A stretch of 64,000 nt of DNA from Psychrobacillus mangrovi (GCF_037104765.1 NZ_JBAWSY010000001.1:124001-188000), one strand, 5' to 3'; positions 25,946 to 35,304 are shown, numbered from the stretch's first letter. The notes: a model not told the origin generated them from the letters alone. A program made the numbers and translations.

Positions 25946-26482
25946 TCACCTCAAATTTGTTCGTAAAGCAAAAATGCCTTTTACAAATGGTTCTTTTAGA
26001 GCTGTATACGTTGTTATATTCATATTTTCACTTTCGGCAAAAACTATTTTCAACTTTTTATATTCTTCTCTTACCTCTTTTTTTGTATTTAAATAATCTC
26101 TGAAAAAAATCAGGTTTTTCCATATCTCCTTGTCGTAGTCGACTAAATGGATATAATGAGTTTTTACTTTGTATGTATTATCTGTAAATTTAGCTAACAC
26201 AATTTCTCCTGGCCTTTCCACTCGCAATCGATTAAAACCAATACTCTGTAAGGCTTTCATAAAGGTGTTATCTATATGCTTTATATCATTTAAACCTATT
26301 AATATATCGATGATGGGCTTTGCATCCATCTCTTTAATTGCTGTACTCCCTATATGTTCTATCTGTTTTGTTTGCAATTTTGTAACCGCCACAATCTCCT
26401 GTTTAACTCTATTAAATTCTATATTCCACTCACTAGTATATTTACATAGTTTTACTTCATCTTTAGATAAACCCAGTCTCAT
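25946..26482 (-). CDS. GrpB family (UPF0157) nucleotidyltransferase-fold protein
   Basis: 178 residues. The blocks YTSEWNIEFNRVKQEI, IEHIGSTAI and DAKPIIDILIGL are those of the GrpB/UPF0157 family, which has the nucleotidyltransferase fold (GS and a distant DID-like pair). Biological role unknown. First gene of the run GrpB-phosphatase-fosB. Confidence 0.85.
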   Translation of the reverse strand: MRLGLSKDEVKLCKYTSEWNIEFNRVKQEIVAVTKLQTKQIEHIGSTAIKEMDAKPIIDILIGLNDIKHIDNTFMKALQSIGFNRLRVERPGEIVLAKFTDNTYKVKTHYIHLVDYDKEIWKNLIFFRDYLNTKKEVREEYKKLKIVFAESENMNITTYTALKEPFVKGIFALRTNLR

Positions 26483-26506
26483 GAAAATTTGTCCTTTCCA
26501 AAAGAA

Positions 26507-26541
26507 ATACCCCTCTTCTTATATTCTGCAAGAGGGGTGTA
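26507..26541 (-). terminator. Terminator after the esterase gene
   Basis: ATACCCCTCTT and AAGAGGGGTGTAT form the stem between the esterase stop codon and the GrpB gene; a T-rich tract follows on the minus strand. Confidence 0.7.
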
Positions 26542-26553
26542 TAATCCTTTAAT

Positions 26554-27195
26554 TTAACTTATTTGTTCGTCTAAAAAAGTAACTAAATCTCTTTGATTTC
26601 CTGGTGCAACACCATGTGCAACTGGATAGCTTTTAAAGGTAACCTTTGCTCCCTTTTCTACGAAATAATCTCTACTAGCTGTTCCCCATTCATATGGCAG
26701 CATATTATCAAATTCACCATGTGATATAAATGCATTTAAATTATTCACTGATTGATGCTCATACTCTTCTTTTACAAATGCTGGAATATAGCCGCTTAGT
26801 GCAATAATTCCTTTTATTTTGTCACCCATAACCAATGCTAACGATTGAGTCAATATAGCACCTTGGCTAAAACCGAGAAGGAAAAGCTGATTAGTATCAA
26901 TAGAATAATTATTACTTAATTCTTCTATTAATGACTGAAGATCCCCTACTACCTGATCAAAAACAGCACGATGAGGTTTCCCTAGACCCTCTATTGTAAA
27001 AAACGCATATCCAGGGGGTTGTGAAATCGGTCCACGAATACTAAAAATATGGCATTTCTCATTGAAGCTAGAAACAAGACCAACCAAATCGTTTTCATTG
27101 CTCCCCATTCCATGCATTAAAAATAATGCTGGATATTTTTTATTGTCTTCTAAATCTTGTGGAGCACTATGGATATAAGTAAAATTTGAATTCAT
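26554..27195 (-). CDS. Alpha/beta hydrolase (carboxylesterase/phospholipase family)
   Basis: 213 residues. The oxyanion-side LFLMHGMGSNENDL, the nucleophile elbow LLGFSQGAIL, and the acid and base in HGEFDNMLPYE and VAHGVAPG make a complete Ser-Asp-His triad of the YpfH/predicted esterase group. Cytoplasmic. Its start sits directly on the end of the DinB-like gene, so the two are likely co-transcribed. Confidence 0.85.
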   Translation of the reverse strand: MNSNFTYIHSAPQDLEDNKKYPALFLMHGMGSNENDLVGLVSSFNEKCHIFSIRGPISQPPGYAFFTIEGLGKPHRAVFDQVVGDLQSLIEELSNNYSIDTNQLFLLGFSQGAILTQSLALVMGDKIKGIIALSGYIPAFVKEEYEHQSVNNLNAFISHGEFDNMLPYEWGTASRDYFVEKGAKVTFKSYPVAHGVAPGNQRDLVTFLDEQIS

Positions 27196-27197
27196 TA

Positions 27198-27722
27198 TTA
27201 TTTTCCTTTCTTTTTAGGTATTGACAAAGTAGTCCACTTATCTTCTGGTGTAACTTGTTTGGCTAGATAAATTATCTGTCCAACGTGAATAGAAATATGT
27301 GTAATACTTCGTATGAATGCTTCCAAGACAGTATGTGATTTATTTCGAATATATATCGTTTGAAGTAAGTGTTTTTCTTCTATACTATCAATTGCTTTCA
27401 AAAATACTTCACAACCTATTTCCCACACTTTAAGTAATTCTTCCCGTGATTCTATTGTACTTTCGAATTCACCGTCCCTATCTCTGTCGATCTTTTCTCC
27501 ATCAGTCGATAAAAAGTCTGTCCATCGAGAAATTAAGTTTCCGCTCATATGCTTCACTAGAACATCTACACTATTTGATTGTTCATTTGGCGACCAAAAA
27601 ATTGCTTTTTCGTCCATTTGCATAATCGCTTTGTCTGTATCTCTTTTCAACTCCACAAATTTCAACCGTATATTCCGAACAAATTCAGCATGTATTATAG
27701 TTGAATCTGACAATAACATCAT
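27198..27722 (-). CDS. DinB-fold DUF1572 family protein
   Basis: 174 residues, mainly helical. VDVLVKHMSGNLISRWTDFL and SITHISIHVGQIIYLAK place histidines at the spacing of the DinB/YfiT metal-binding four-helix fold; the wording fits DUF1572. Members include bacillithiol-dependent transferases, but no activity is proven for this group. The start is uncertain because two ATG codons stand immediately after AAGGAG, and a TTG two codons on has better spacing. Confidence 0.75.
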   Translation of the reverse strand: MMLLSDSTIIHAEFVRNIRLKFVELKRDTDKAIMQMDEKAIFWSPNEQSNSVDVLVKHMSGNLISRWTDFLSTDGEKIDRDRDGEFESTIESREELLKVWEIGCEVFLKAIDSIEEKHLLQTIYIRNKSHTVLEAFIRSITHISIHVGQIIYLAKQVTPEDKWTTLSIPKKKGK

Positions 27723-27852
27723 CTCCTTTTATACTATTTTCAATAACCAATAATGTTTTACCTTCCTTCTTTCCAAAGAAATCAAATCCCTTTGAGTGAA
27801 ACGATATTATTGGTAACATTATACTAGAATATATAGAAAAGGAGATGTTAAT

Positions 27853-28785
27853 ATGATTTCAAAAGTAGAAATTGGCAAAACCACACTATTTGTGAATCCT
27901 GTTGGTCTAGGAACAAATGCAGTTGGTGGCCATAATTTGTTTCCTAATTTAAATGATGAAACCGGAAAAGATATTGTGCATACAGCACTTAACAATGGAA
28001 TTGATTTTTTAGATACGGCTTATATTTACGGCATTGGTAGATCTGAAGAGTTAATTGGCGAAGTATTAAAAGAAACAAAGAAACGAAGTGAAATAATTCT
28101 AGCTACTAAAGGCGCTCATAAAATCACGGATGAAAAAGTAGTCATTGACAACTCCCCTGCTTATTTAAGAGAAACTGTGGAAAACAGTTTAAAACGACTT
28201 CAGACGGACTATATTGATTTATTCTACATCCATTTTCCCGATGATAACACACCAAAAGCTGAAGCAGTCGGTACACTTCATCGTTTAAAAGAAGAAGGAA
28301 AAATACGCGCAATTGGAGTATCTAACTTTACTTTAGATCAGTTAAAAGAAGGTAACCAAGATGGTTATATTGAAGTACTTCAATCTGGATATAACTTATT
28401 AAAACGTGATGCAGAAAAGGATTTACTACCTTATACAAAAGAACATGATATCTCCTTTATTCCTTATTTCCCACTTGCTTCGGGTCTATTAACAGGTAAG
28501 TATGATAAAAACAGTACTTTTGGAGAAGGTCTCTCAAAAAATCCTTTATTCCAAGGGGAAGCATATGTTAACAATTTGGAAAAGGTGGAGCAGCTTCGAC
28601 ATATTGCCAACGATAAAAATGTAGGCGTTTCTAACATTGTGCTTGCATGGTATTTAACGAGAGAGAGTATTGACACTATTATACCAGGTGCTAAAAAACC
28701 TGGACAAGTTCTAGATAATTTGAAAACTGTAGATGTTCAACTAACCAAACAAGAAATAGACAGAATCGACCAGATTTTTCAATAA
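27853..28785 (+). CDS. Aldo/keto reductase
   Basis: 310 residues. The catalytic tetrad is complete: Asp54 and Tyr59 (DFLDTAYIYG), Lys86 (LATKG) and His127 (DLFYIHFPD). The nucleotide-binding C-terminal part has IIPGAKKPGQV. An NADPH-dependent carbonyl reductase of the YvtA/IolS/YqkF type is expected. It is monocistronic, with GGAGATG before the start and a strong terminator after it. Confidence 0.9.
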   Translation: MISKVEIGKTTLFVNPVGLGTNAVGGHNLFPNLNDETGKDIVHTALNNGIDFLDTAYIYGIGRSEELIGEVLKETKKRSEIILATKGAHKITDEKVVIDNSPAYLRETVENSLKRLQTDYIDLFYIHFPDDNTPKAEAVGTLHRLKEEGKIRAIGVSNFTLDQLKEGNQDGYIEVLQSGYNLLKRDAEKDLLPYTKEHDISFIPYFPLASGLLTGKYDKNSTFGEGLSKNPLFQGEAYVNNLEKVEQLRHIANDKNVGVSNIVLAWYLTRESIDTIIPGAKKPGQVLDNLKTVDVQLTKQEIDRIDQIFQ

Positions 28786-28799
28786 TATAAATAAAATAG

Positions 28800-28838
28800 G
28801 AGGCTGAACAAAAGAATACTTTTGTTCAGCCTCTTTTT
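28800..28838 (+). terminator. Terminator after the aldo/keto reductase
   Basis: AGGCTGAACAAAAG and its exact complement enclose a four-base loop, with CTTTTT following. It can also serve the convergent metA. Confidence 0.9.
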
Positions 28839-28840
28839 CG

Positions 28841-29749
28841 TTATTCCCACTCGTAAGGTGTTTCTTGATAAACATAATAATTTAACCAATTATAAAATAA
28901 TAGATGGGTATGAGATCGCCAAGAATTTAATGGTTGTCTAGAAGGATTATCATTTGGAAAGTAATTTTCCGGAACATCAATTTCAATTCCTTTGTTCACA
29001 TCACGAGCATATTCTTCCGCTAAAGTCGTTGCATCATATTCCAAATGCCCAGTTATCATAATATGCTTTTCGTCTTCTGAAATTACAAGGAAAACGCCGG
29101 CTTCTTTTGAATTAGATAGCAGATTAAGTCTGGTATCATTTATAATTTCATCATATGAGACAGAAGTGTAACGAGAAACGGGTGCATAAAACTCATCATT
29201 AAATCCTCGCACTAAATTAACAGTTGGATCTGATAAACGGTGAGAAAAAACGCCAAAGCATTTCTTGGACAATTCAAATTTACCAATTCCATAATGATGA
29301 TAAAGAGCAGCTTGTGCACCCCAACATATATGTAAGACAGAAGTAACGTTGGTTTTCGACCAATCCATTATTTCTGTCATTTCGCTCCAATAATTTACAT
29401 CTTCAAATTTCAAATGTTCAATTGGTGCCCCAGTAATGATCATTCCGTCATACTTCCGGTGTTTAACCTCTTCAAAAGTTGTATAGAAAGTGTCTAGATG
29501 TGTTTTACTAACATTTTTGGACTCATATGTTGCAGTATTCATGAAGGTCACATTCACTTGTAAGGGTGTATTACCTAATAATCTAAGAAGTTGTAATTCT
29601 GTTTTTTCTTTTTCTGGCATCAAATTTAATATAATAATGTTGAGCGGACGAATATCCTGAGCAACTGCACGCTCCTCGTCCATAATAAATATTTTTTCTT
29701 TCTTCAGTAACTCTGCAGCAGGCAATTGTTTGGGAATTTTAATTGGCAT
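28841..29749 (-). CDS. metA: Homoserine O-acyltransferase
   Basis: 302 residues, the MetA length. MPIKIPKQLPAAELLKKE, LNIIILNLMPEK and the nucleophile cysteine in VLHICWGAQAALY match, as does MITGHLEYD. It acylates homoserine at the start of methionine synthesis; in Bacillus MetA enzymes the acyl donor is usually acetyl-CoA, which I assume here. A SAM riboswitch in the leader represses it when S-adenosylmethionine is plentiful. Confidence 0.94.
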   Translation of the reverse strand: MPIKIPKQLPAAELLKKEKIFIMDEERAVAQDIRPLNIIILNLMPEKEKTELQLLRLLGNTPLQVNVTFMNTATYESKNVSKTHLDTFYTTFEEVKHRKYDGMIITGAPIEHLKFEDVNYWSEMTEIMDWSKTNVTSVLHICWGAQAALYHHYGIGKFELSKKCFGVFSHRLSDPTVNLVRGFNDEFYAPVSRYTSVSYDEIINDTRLNLLSNSKEAGVFLVISEDEKHIMITGHLEYDATTLAEEYARDVNKGIEIDVPENYFPNDNPSRQPLNSWRSHTHLLFYNWLNYYVYQETPYEWE

Positions 29750-29776
29750 ACATTTCTCCTCTTTTCCGTAAAAATA

Positions 29777-29938
29777 AAAACCCTCTTTTCTAATAGATAA
29801 GAAAAGAGGGTAAGCAAATGCTCTCAGTTCTTATCTTTCAAGATTAAAAATCTTGTAGGAGTTAGCACCTTTCTAACAAATGTTAGAGGTTGCTGAAGCT
29901 TCACAGGGCCATTTCCCTCAGCTTCTCTTGATAAGAGT
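29777..29938 (-). promoter_or_regulatory. SAM-I riboswitch (S-box) with terminator upstream of metA
   Basis: On the minus strand CTTATCAAGAG ... GAGGGA ... TGGCCC ... GAAGC ... CAGCAACC ... GGTGCTAA...TCC ... GATAAG reproduces the S-box consensus in order (29829-29937). The terminator stem CCCTCTTTTC / GAAAAGAGGG with a T-run follows at 29777-29810. Confidence 0.95.
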
Positions 29939-30078
29939 ATATTATTTTTTATTCTAATACATTATTTTCATACTATCATTTTCTGAACATTTAAGCAATG
30001 ACCTATTATATTTAAACACGATTGATTGCTTCTGCTTTTCTATTTAAACAAAGTGGACTTATAAGATAATGAAATCTA

Positions 30079-31953
30079 TTATTCTTGTCTATCCAACCAG
30101 ATTTCCATTAATTTTTCTAGTTTCAGTTCCTTCTCGTCAATTACTAATAATAATTTTTCATAATCATTCCAGTCATTTTGATCATCCTTCTCTTGTCTTA
30201 GTTTACTTATTTCGTTTTCCATTTCAAAAATTTGTTCTTCTATTGATAATATTTCTAGTTTTCCCTTACTTTTTTGGGTTTTTACTTTTTCTTTAATTTC
30301 AATTGATTTTGTTGTCTCATGCATTACTTGGAGCTCGTTCCACTTTCCTCGGGCCCATTCATAAGATCCTTCAAAAGTAGTCAAACGTCCAGAGTCCAGC
30401 CATGCAGTACGAGGAAATAATTTATTTAAAAAGTAACGATCATGAGAAACGGTTAAAATTGTACCCTGAAAGTCTTCTAGTGCATCTTCTAATACTTCTC
30501 TCGATTCTATGTCTAAATGGTTGGTTGGTTCATCTAATATTAACAAGTTGATATCTTGGTGCATTAATTGGGCAAGTCGAAGTCGCATACGCTCTCCACC
30601 ACTTAAATCCCCCACCCGTTTAAAGACATCTGGACCATAGAACATAAACTGTGCTAAAATGTGCCGTGCTTCCCCTTCCGCAACGCTCACTTCACTTCTA
30701 AATACATCTATTAAACGTTCTTTTGGATTCAATATCTCAAAGTGTTGAGAAAGAAACCCAATCCGTACATTACTACCTAATCTAGCAGTACCTTCATCCG
30801 GATTAATTTCACCTCGCAATAACCTTAGAATTGTTGATTTTCCTGTTCCATTTCGTCCAACTATTGCAACTCTATCTTTCCAATAAACATTCAAATTCGT
30901 TTTTAAAAGTAGTATTTTTTCTCCGAATGACTTAGAAACGTCTTCCATAATGACAACTTCTTTACCACTTCTAGGTGCAGCATCGAATGATAAACTCATC
31001 TTCTTAGGGTCTATAATTGGTTTTCTCACTTTCTCCATTCTTTCTAATGCACGTTCCATGTTTCTAGCTTGTCGATGAAGCCCAGGATTTGGTGGAACAG
31101 CTTCATTTGCCCACTGTCTCAACCGCTTAATTGCTTCCCTCATTTTTTTTATCTTTTTTTGTTGTTCTTCATATTCCTGAAATTCCCTCATGAGTCGATC
31201 TTCCTTGTCAACTATATAAGAGGAATAGTTACCATGGTATAGAGTTAATTCTCCGTCCTCTAGATCAGCTACTTTTGTGATTACTTGATCTAAAAAGTAT
31301 CTATCGTGCGAAATAATAACAACGGTTCCTGTGTAGTTAACTAAATATTGTTCTAGCCATTCAACAGCAAATAAGTCTAAATGGTTGGTTGGTTCATCTA
31401 ATAACAATAAATCTGGTTGTGTTAACAATAATTTACCTAGCATTATTTTTGTTTGCTCTCCACCACTTAAGTTTGAAAAAGATTGGTGAACGAACGAGGA
31501 TAATTGTAAACCTTGGATAACTCTTTCTATTTCTGAATCCAAAGAATATCCCCCAAGATTAGTGAAATCCTCTTGTACATTTCCATATTCTTGAAGCAAT
31601 TTTTCCATATCAGTTTGATTATCCGTATAGGATAATTTTTCTTCTATTTGTTGCATTTTCGATTGTATTGCTTTTAGCTTTTCGAAAGCACTATTTAAAA
31701 CATCCATACCTGTTACTTCTTCAGAAAAAGATGGTATCTGTGCTAAATGGCCAATTTTAGTTCCTTTTTTAAAGTTGATAATACCAGTATCTGGTGACTC
31801 CATGCCGGTAATCAATTTAAATAGTGTCGTTTTTCCTGATCCGTTTCTTCCGACAATTCCCAATTTGTCTCTTGTTTTAATCGACAAAGATAAGTTTTCA
31901 AAAATGGTATTTCCTCCGAGCATTTTACTTACATCTTGTATTGTACAAATCAT
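30079..31953 (-). CDS. ABC-F family ATPase (YdiF/Uup-like)
   Basis: 624 residues with two ABC domains and no membrane segment. Walker A motifs are VGRNGSGKTT (about residue 35) and VGRNGTGKST, the signatures NLSGGEQTK and LSGGERMRLRL, and both Walker B motifs end DEPTNHLD. A charged linker and a C-terminal coiled coil (from KEKVKTQKSKGK) complete the ABC-F plan. These proteins act on the ribosome's E site; some protect against antibiotics, others help translation. A small ORF and a terminator hairpin in its leader suggest translation-coupled attenuation. Confidence 0.88.
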   Translation of the reverse strand: MICTIQDVSKMLGGNTIFENLSLSIKTRDKLGIVGRNGSGKTTLFKLITGMESPDTGIINFKKGTKIGHLAQIPSFSEEVTGMDVLNSAFEKLKAIQSKMQQIEEKLSYTDNQTDMEKLLQEYGNVQEDFTNLGGYSLDSEIERVIQGLQLSSFVHQSFSNLSGGEQTKIMLGKLLLTQPDLLLLDEPTNHLDLFAVEWLEQYLVNYTGTVVIISHDRYFLDQVITKVADLEDGELTLYHGNYSSYIVDKEDRLMREFQEYEEQQKKIKKMREAIKRLRQWANEAVPPNPGLHRQARNMERALERMEKVRKPIIDPKKMSLSFDAAPRSGKEVVIMEDVSKSFGEKILLLKTNLNVYWKDRVAIVGRNGTGKSTILRLLRGEINPDEGTARLGSNVRIGFLSQHFEILNPKERLIDVFRSEVSVAEGEARHILAQFMFYGPDVFKRVGDLSGGERMRLRLAQLMHQDINLLILDEPTNHLDIESREVLEDALEDFQGTILTVSHDRYFLNKLFPRTAWLDSGRLTTFEGSYEWARGKWNELQVMHETTKSIEIKEKVKTQKSKGKLEILSIEEQIFEMENEISKLRQEKDDQNDWNDYEKLLLVIDEKELKLEKLMEIWLDRQE

Positions 31954-32004
31954 ATGTTTCGCTTCCTTTCAAGTTCAATATAGCTGGAAGCACTTTTTCT
32001 GCAC

Positions 32005-32030
32005 AAAAAAAGACTGCTTGAAAAGCAGTC
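32005..32030 (-). terminator. Leader terminator/attenuator of the ABC-F gene
   Basis: GACTGCTT and AAGCAGTC enclose a short loop and are followed by seven T on the minus strand. It lies between the small ORF at 32068-32199 and the ABC-F start. Confidence 0.8.
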
Positions 32031-32067
32031 CTCTCCCATTAAAATATGGTTCAGAAAGAATGACTTA

Positions 32068-32199
32068 TCAGCTGTGAAATTCATTTAATTTACTAAAAAT
32101 GGGCAGACTTCTCCCGTTGTTAGAAATTTCATGAGTAATCGCACAGAAAATGGATAAAAATACCAATATAAATCCATATGCGTTCACAGCGTTTTTCAT
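32068..32199 (-). CDS. Leader peptide or small membrane protein upstream of the ABC-F gene
   Basis: A 43-codon frame with an excellent ACGGAGGTG site before the ATG. The product starts MKNAVNAYGFILVFLSIFCA, a single transmembrane or signal-like helix, and continues ITHEISNNGRSLPIF.... The next feature is a factor-independent terminator and then the ABC-F gene. Either it is an independent small membrane protein ended by that terminator, or it is a regulatory upstream ORF of the kind known for vmlR, msr and vga genes, though its length and hydrophobic helix are unusual for the latter. Confidence 0.6.
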   Translation of the reverse strand: MKNAVNAYGFILVFLSIFCAITHEISNNGRSLPIFSKLNEFHS

Positions 32200-32264
32200 A
32201 CTTTCTTCACCTCCGTTCAGTTAGTTAAAAATATTCTAACATATAATTATTTTATTCACAATAA

Positions 32265-32480
32265 TCATTTTTCAATAAGATGATCATTGTTATCGTCTTT
32301 ATCAATAATACCCTCTTCATTTTCAACATTTACATCTTCATTACCAGTTACAGGACTATTACCAGTCTTACTATCAAGCTGTGTTTCCGTCTTGGGTGGT
32401 CCATTTGTGTCACGATTTGATCCACACGCTGATAAGCTCAGCAATAGGAAAACTAGAGAAACGCTAAGAATTTTTCGCAT
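32265..32480 (-). CDS. Small lipoprotein
   Basis: 71 residues: a signal peptide with lipobox LSLSACGS (Cys at about residue 19) followed by a hydrophilic, acidic, probably disordered tail rich in Asn, Asp and Glu. CGAGGAGA lies before the ATG. Membrane-anchored outside the cell; function unknown. Confidence 0.75.
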   Translation of the reverse strand: MRKILSVSLVFLLLSLSACGSNRDTNGPPKTETQLDSKTGNSPVTGNEDVNVENEEGIIDKDDNNDHLIEK

Positions 32481-32533
32481 AAAATGTCTCCTCGTTTTTC
32501 ATTAGATTGCTCATATTCTAATGTTTTATCCAT

Positions 32534-32566
32534 AAAAAAACTCCAATACTTTACGTATTGGAGTTT
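32534..32566 (-). terminator. Terminator of the LCP/AI-2E/32.6-kb unit
   Basis: AAACTCCAATAC and GTATTGGAGTTT pair and are followed by T-residues on the minus strand, just after the stop at 32580. Confidence 0.8.
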
Positions 32567-32579
32567 GGTTGGCGTTTAA

Positions 32580-32975
32580 TTATTCTTCAATATCAAAGTG
32601 AATTTCATCTTCGTCATTATATTCAGAACCATTTTCAAATAAAACGGTAGTTCTTAATATAAGATTGCTTACGTCGTCATCTCCATGTGGAAGCCATCTT
32701 TCATCTGGCATAATTTCAAAGGGAATCATTTGAACATCTTTAGAAGCAACAGCTCCGACTAATTCGATGGAATGCTTTGAAATAACTTTTGAAACTTCCC
32801 CATTAATTAATTTGAAAACCTCTAGTTTAATATTTTCAATTGATTCATCATCATGGACTCCGTTAATATATATTGTCCCTGATAGGTTGATACCATGCTC
32901 TATATATGGGTGATCAACTACTGTTTCTATTTTTATTGATTGTACCTCAATGCAAGATTCAAATTTCCTGGCCAT
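32580..32975 (-). CDS. Hypothetical acidic beta-rich protein
   Basis: About 131 residues, no signal peptide. The pattern SIKIETVVDHPYIEHGINLSGTI... with INGVHDDESIENIKLEVF recalls the N-terminal domain of arrestin-fold Spo0M-like proteins (a YxPGxxxxGxxxI-type strand pair), but the match is weak and it has half their length. It begins just after the AI-2E-type permease ends and should share its transcript. Confidence 0.5.
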   Translation of the reverse strand: MARKFESCIEVQSIKIETVVDHPYIEHGINLSGTIYINGVHDDESIENIKLEVFKLINGEVSKVISKHSIELVGAVASKDVQMIPFEIMPDERWLPHGDDDVSNLILRTTVLFENGSEYNDEDEIHFDIEE

Positions 32976-32980
32976 TACTC

Positions 32981-34174
32981 TCAATCCACCTTGTTATTTG
33001 TATACTCATAATGATTTTCTATAACTGGTTCATATTTATTGTAACGTCTTTTAAATAAAGTATAAAAATGTGAAATAATAACTTTTAATATTGCATACCC
33101 TGGAATCCCTAATATTACACCTGGTACACCAAATAAAGATCCCGAAGTAATTAAAACAAATATTATAGTTATAGGGTGTACATGCAGTGATTTACCCATT
33201 ATCTGTGGAGAAATAAATTTCCCTTCTACTAATTGAACTATTGTCCATACTACTGCAAGTTTTACTAACATAAATGGAGAAGTAACAAGGGCAATTATAG
33301 CAGCTGGAGTTATTGCGATTACCGGTCCTAAATAAGGAACAACACTAGTTACAGAAGCAATGACACCAAGTAAAAATGCATAATCCATCCCAATAATAGA
33401 GAATCCAATAAATATCATAAATCCTATGCACATAGACACTAAAATCTGTCCTTGAATATAAGAACTGATTTGTTTATCAATATCATGGAAAACTGATTGT
33501 AAATCATCTCGCATACGGGGTGGAAAAAGCTTCATCACAAACTTTGGAAGTTTTTCTCCATCTTTTAATAAATAAAAAACGATAAACGGGACTGTTACAA
33601 TTGCTAAAATAAAACTAGTTAACACTCCAACTATGGAAGATATACCAGTAGCAATTCCAGTAACTGTACTTTGAATAAATTCACCAATTTCTGTCGGTAA
33701 ATCTTTCAAAATCGTATTTACCTGGGTTTCAATTTGCGAATAATAATCGGAAACTATTGAAGTACGCAAAAAAGTGTCTAGTGAGTTAATTAATTGGATA
33801 AAGTAACCAGGAAACTCTGCTACCAATTTCGTAGACTGTGCCTTTAAAAAAGGAAAGACTAGAAAAACAAGAAGAGTTACAAGTCCAATTAATGCTAAGA
33901 AAATTATTAGGATGCCCCATACTCTTGGTATTTTAATACGCTCAAGCAATCGTAATATCGGTCTTAACAAATAATATACAATGACCGCTAAGATGATAGG
34001 TAATATTACGTTTCCTAAAAATACAGTTAACGGAACAAAGATAAATGAAATTTTGTCGTAGATCATAATGACAAGACCGATTAACAATAGCATAATTAGT
34101 GTAAAGAAAGTATTACGTCCACCTAGAAATTTTATGTATCTCGTAGAAAAAAAAGAAGGTTTTTCAGGCTCCAC
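32981..34174 (-). CDS. AI-2E family (PerM-like) permease
   Basis: About 397 residues with seven to eight hydrophobic helices. The conserved central and C-terminal blocks are present (VTVPFIVFYLLKDGEKL, YIQGQILVSMCIGFM, VPYLGPVIAITPAAI, QLVEGKFISPQIMGKSL, HPITIIFVL). The family contains the proposed AI-2 exporter TqsA and Na+/H+ antiporters; the substrate here is unknown. The frame extends to 34234, but the GTG at 34174, ten bases after GGGAG, is the likely start. Confidence 0.82.
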   Translation of the reverse strand: MEPEKPSFFSTRYIKFLGGRNTFFTLIMLLLIGLVIMIYDKISFIFVPLTVFLGNVILPIILAVIVYYLLRPILRLLERIKIPRVWGILIIFLALIGLVTLLVFLVFPFLKAQSTKLVAEFPGYFIQLINSLDTFLRTSIVSDYYSQIETQVNTILKDLPTEIGEFIQSTVTGIATGISSIVGVLTSFILAIVTVPFIVFYLLKDGEKLPKFVMKLFPPRMRDDLQSVFHDIDKQISSYIQGQILVSMCIGFMIFIGFSIIGMDYAFLLGVIASVTSVVPYLGPVIAITPAAIIALVTSPFMLVKLAVVWTIVQLVEGKFISPQIMGKSLHVHPITIIFVLITSGSLFGVPGVILGIPGYAILKVIISHFYTLFKRRYNKYEPVIENHYEYTNNKVD

Positions 34175-34244
34175 TTTTATCAAACTCCCTTTTCTATATA
34201 TTCTTATTTTACGGAGGAAAAAAAAGTTTAGCAACGTATACGAT

Positions 34245-35186
34245 TTACTTTTCTAAAAATTTCGTTATGGCTGTTATATTTTCTTCAGTATCAATCTCAA
34301 TAACCGAACCAGCATGAGAATAGCTATTGAAGGAATACGAGCCTTCTACTGGAATCGTTAATTTATCAATTTCTACCTTTCCGCTAGTAATAGCATCAAT
34401 TACTCGTTTTGCCTTATCAGCTTTAGAATAGTCTGTTTCTATATAACCCTCCATAGCACCTACAAATTTGGGCACTTTCGGTAAGTTTTTAACGGAAAGT
34501 ATTTCATCCTTTAAAGCTTCTATAACTATTTGTTGGCGAGAAACCCTTCCAAAATCCCCTTCTTTATCAGAGCGAAATCTTGCATAACCAAGCAATTCTT
34601 TACCATTAAGGTCTTGTTGCCCTTTTGTTAAAGAAACCCCGATTTTCTCAGACATATCTTTTTCTACATTTATTGGCACCCCATCAGGAGCAATAATATC
34701 TACCAATGATTCAAAACTGCTAAAATCAATAAGAGCATAATGGTGAATTGGTAAATCAAACATTCCTTTGAGTGTTTCTGTCAATAATTGAACTTCTCCT
34801 AAATAATAGGCAGTATTTAGTTTATATGACTGATAACCTGGAATATCAGCATATATATCTCGCATGAAGGAAATAATTTTCACATCGTTTTCTTTTTTAT
34901 CCCAGGAAACAATCATCATAGTATCTGTACGTGCTTTATCTTGTCCACGAGAATCTACACCAAGAACTAAAATATTTTCCCTTTCCCCAGTAGCAAGTAC
35001 ATCCCCCTCAAACACTGAAGGCTCTTGTTTTACATTCTGACTCAAATTATAACCAATATTGTATTGGACGAAGGAATATACTCCACCAATTAATATGACT
35101 AATACTAAAAATGAAAAGAACACCCTACCTAATCTAAGTTTTCTTTTGCGTTTTCGCCTTGTTTGTTTTTCTTGATTTTCATCCAT
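34245..35186 (-). CDS. LytR-CpsA-Psr (LCP) family ligase
   Basis: 313 residues. A cationic N-terminus and one transmembrane helix (about 20-42) precede an extracellular LCP domain with ILVLGVDSRGQDKARTDTMM, SFMRDIYADIPGY, KLNTAYYLGE, and GYARFRSDKEGDFGRVSRQQ, which include the pyrophosphate-binding arginines and the catalytic aspartates. LCP enzymes transfer wall teichoic acid or similar polymers from undecaprenyl carriers to peptidoglycan. GAAGGAGAG precedes the ATG. Confidence 0.92.
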   Translation of the reverse strand: MDENQEKQTRRKRKRKLRLGRVFFSFLVLVILIGGVYSFVQYNIGYNLSQNVKQEPSVFEGDVLATGERENILVLGVDSRGQDKARTDTMMIVSWDKKENDVKIISFMRDIYADIPGYQSYKLNTAYYLGEVQLLTETLKGMFDLPIHHYALIDFSSFESLVDIIAPDGVPINVEKDMSEKIGVSLTKGQQDLNGKELLGYARFRSDKEGDFGRVSRQQIVIEALKDEILSVKNLPKVPKFVGAMEGYIETDYSKADKAKRVIDAITSGKVEIDKLTIPVEGSYSFNSYSHAGSVIEIDTEENITAITKFLEK

Positions 35187-35304
35187 CCTAAAATCTCTCC
35201 TTCATATTATAATAATAACGTATTTTGAGACATTTAGTTTCAGTTTTTTGTGCATCGTTCCTTGAAATGATAGAATAAGTTTTACAAGATTAGGAGGGAT
35301 AAAT

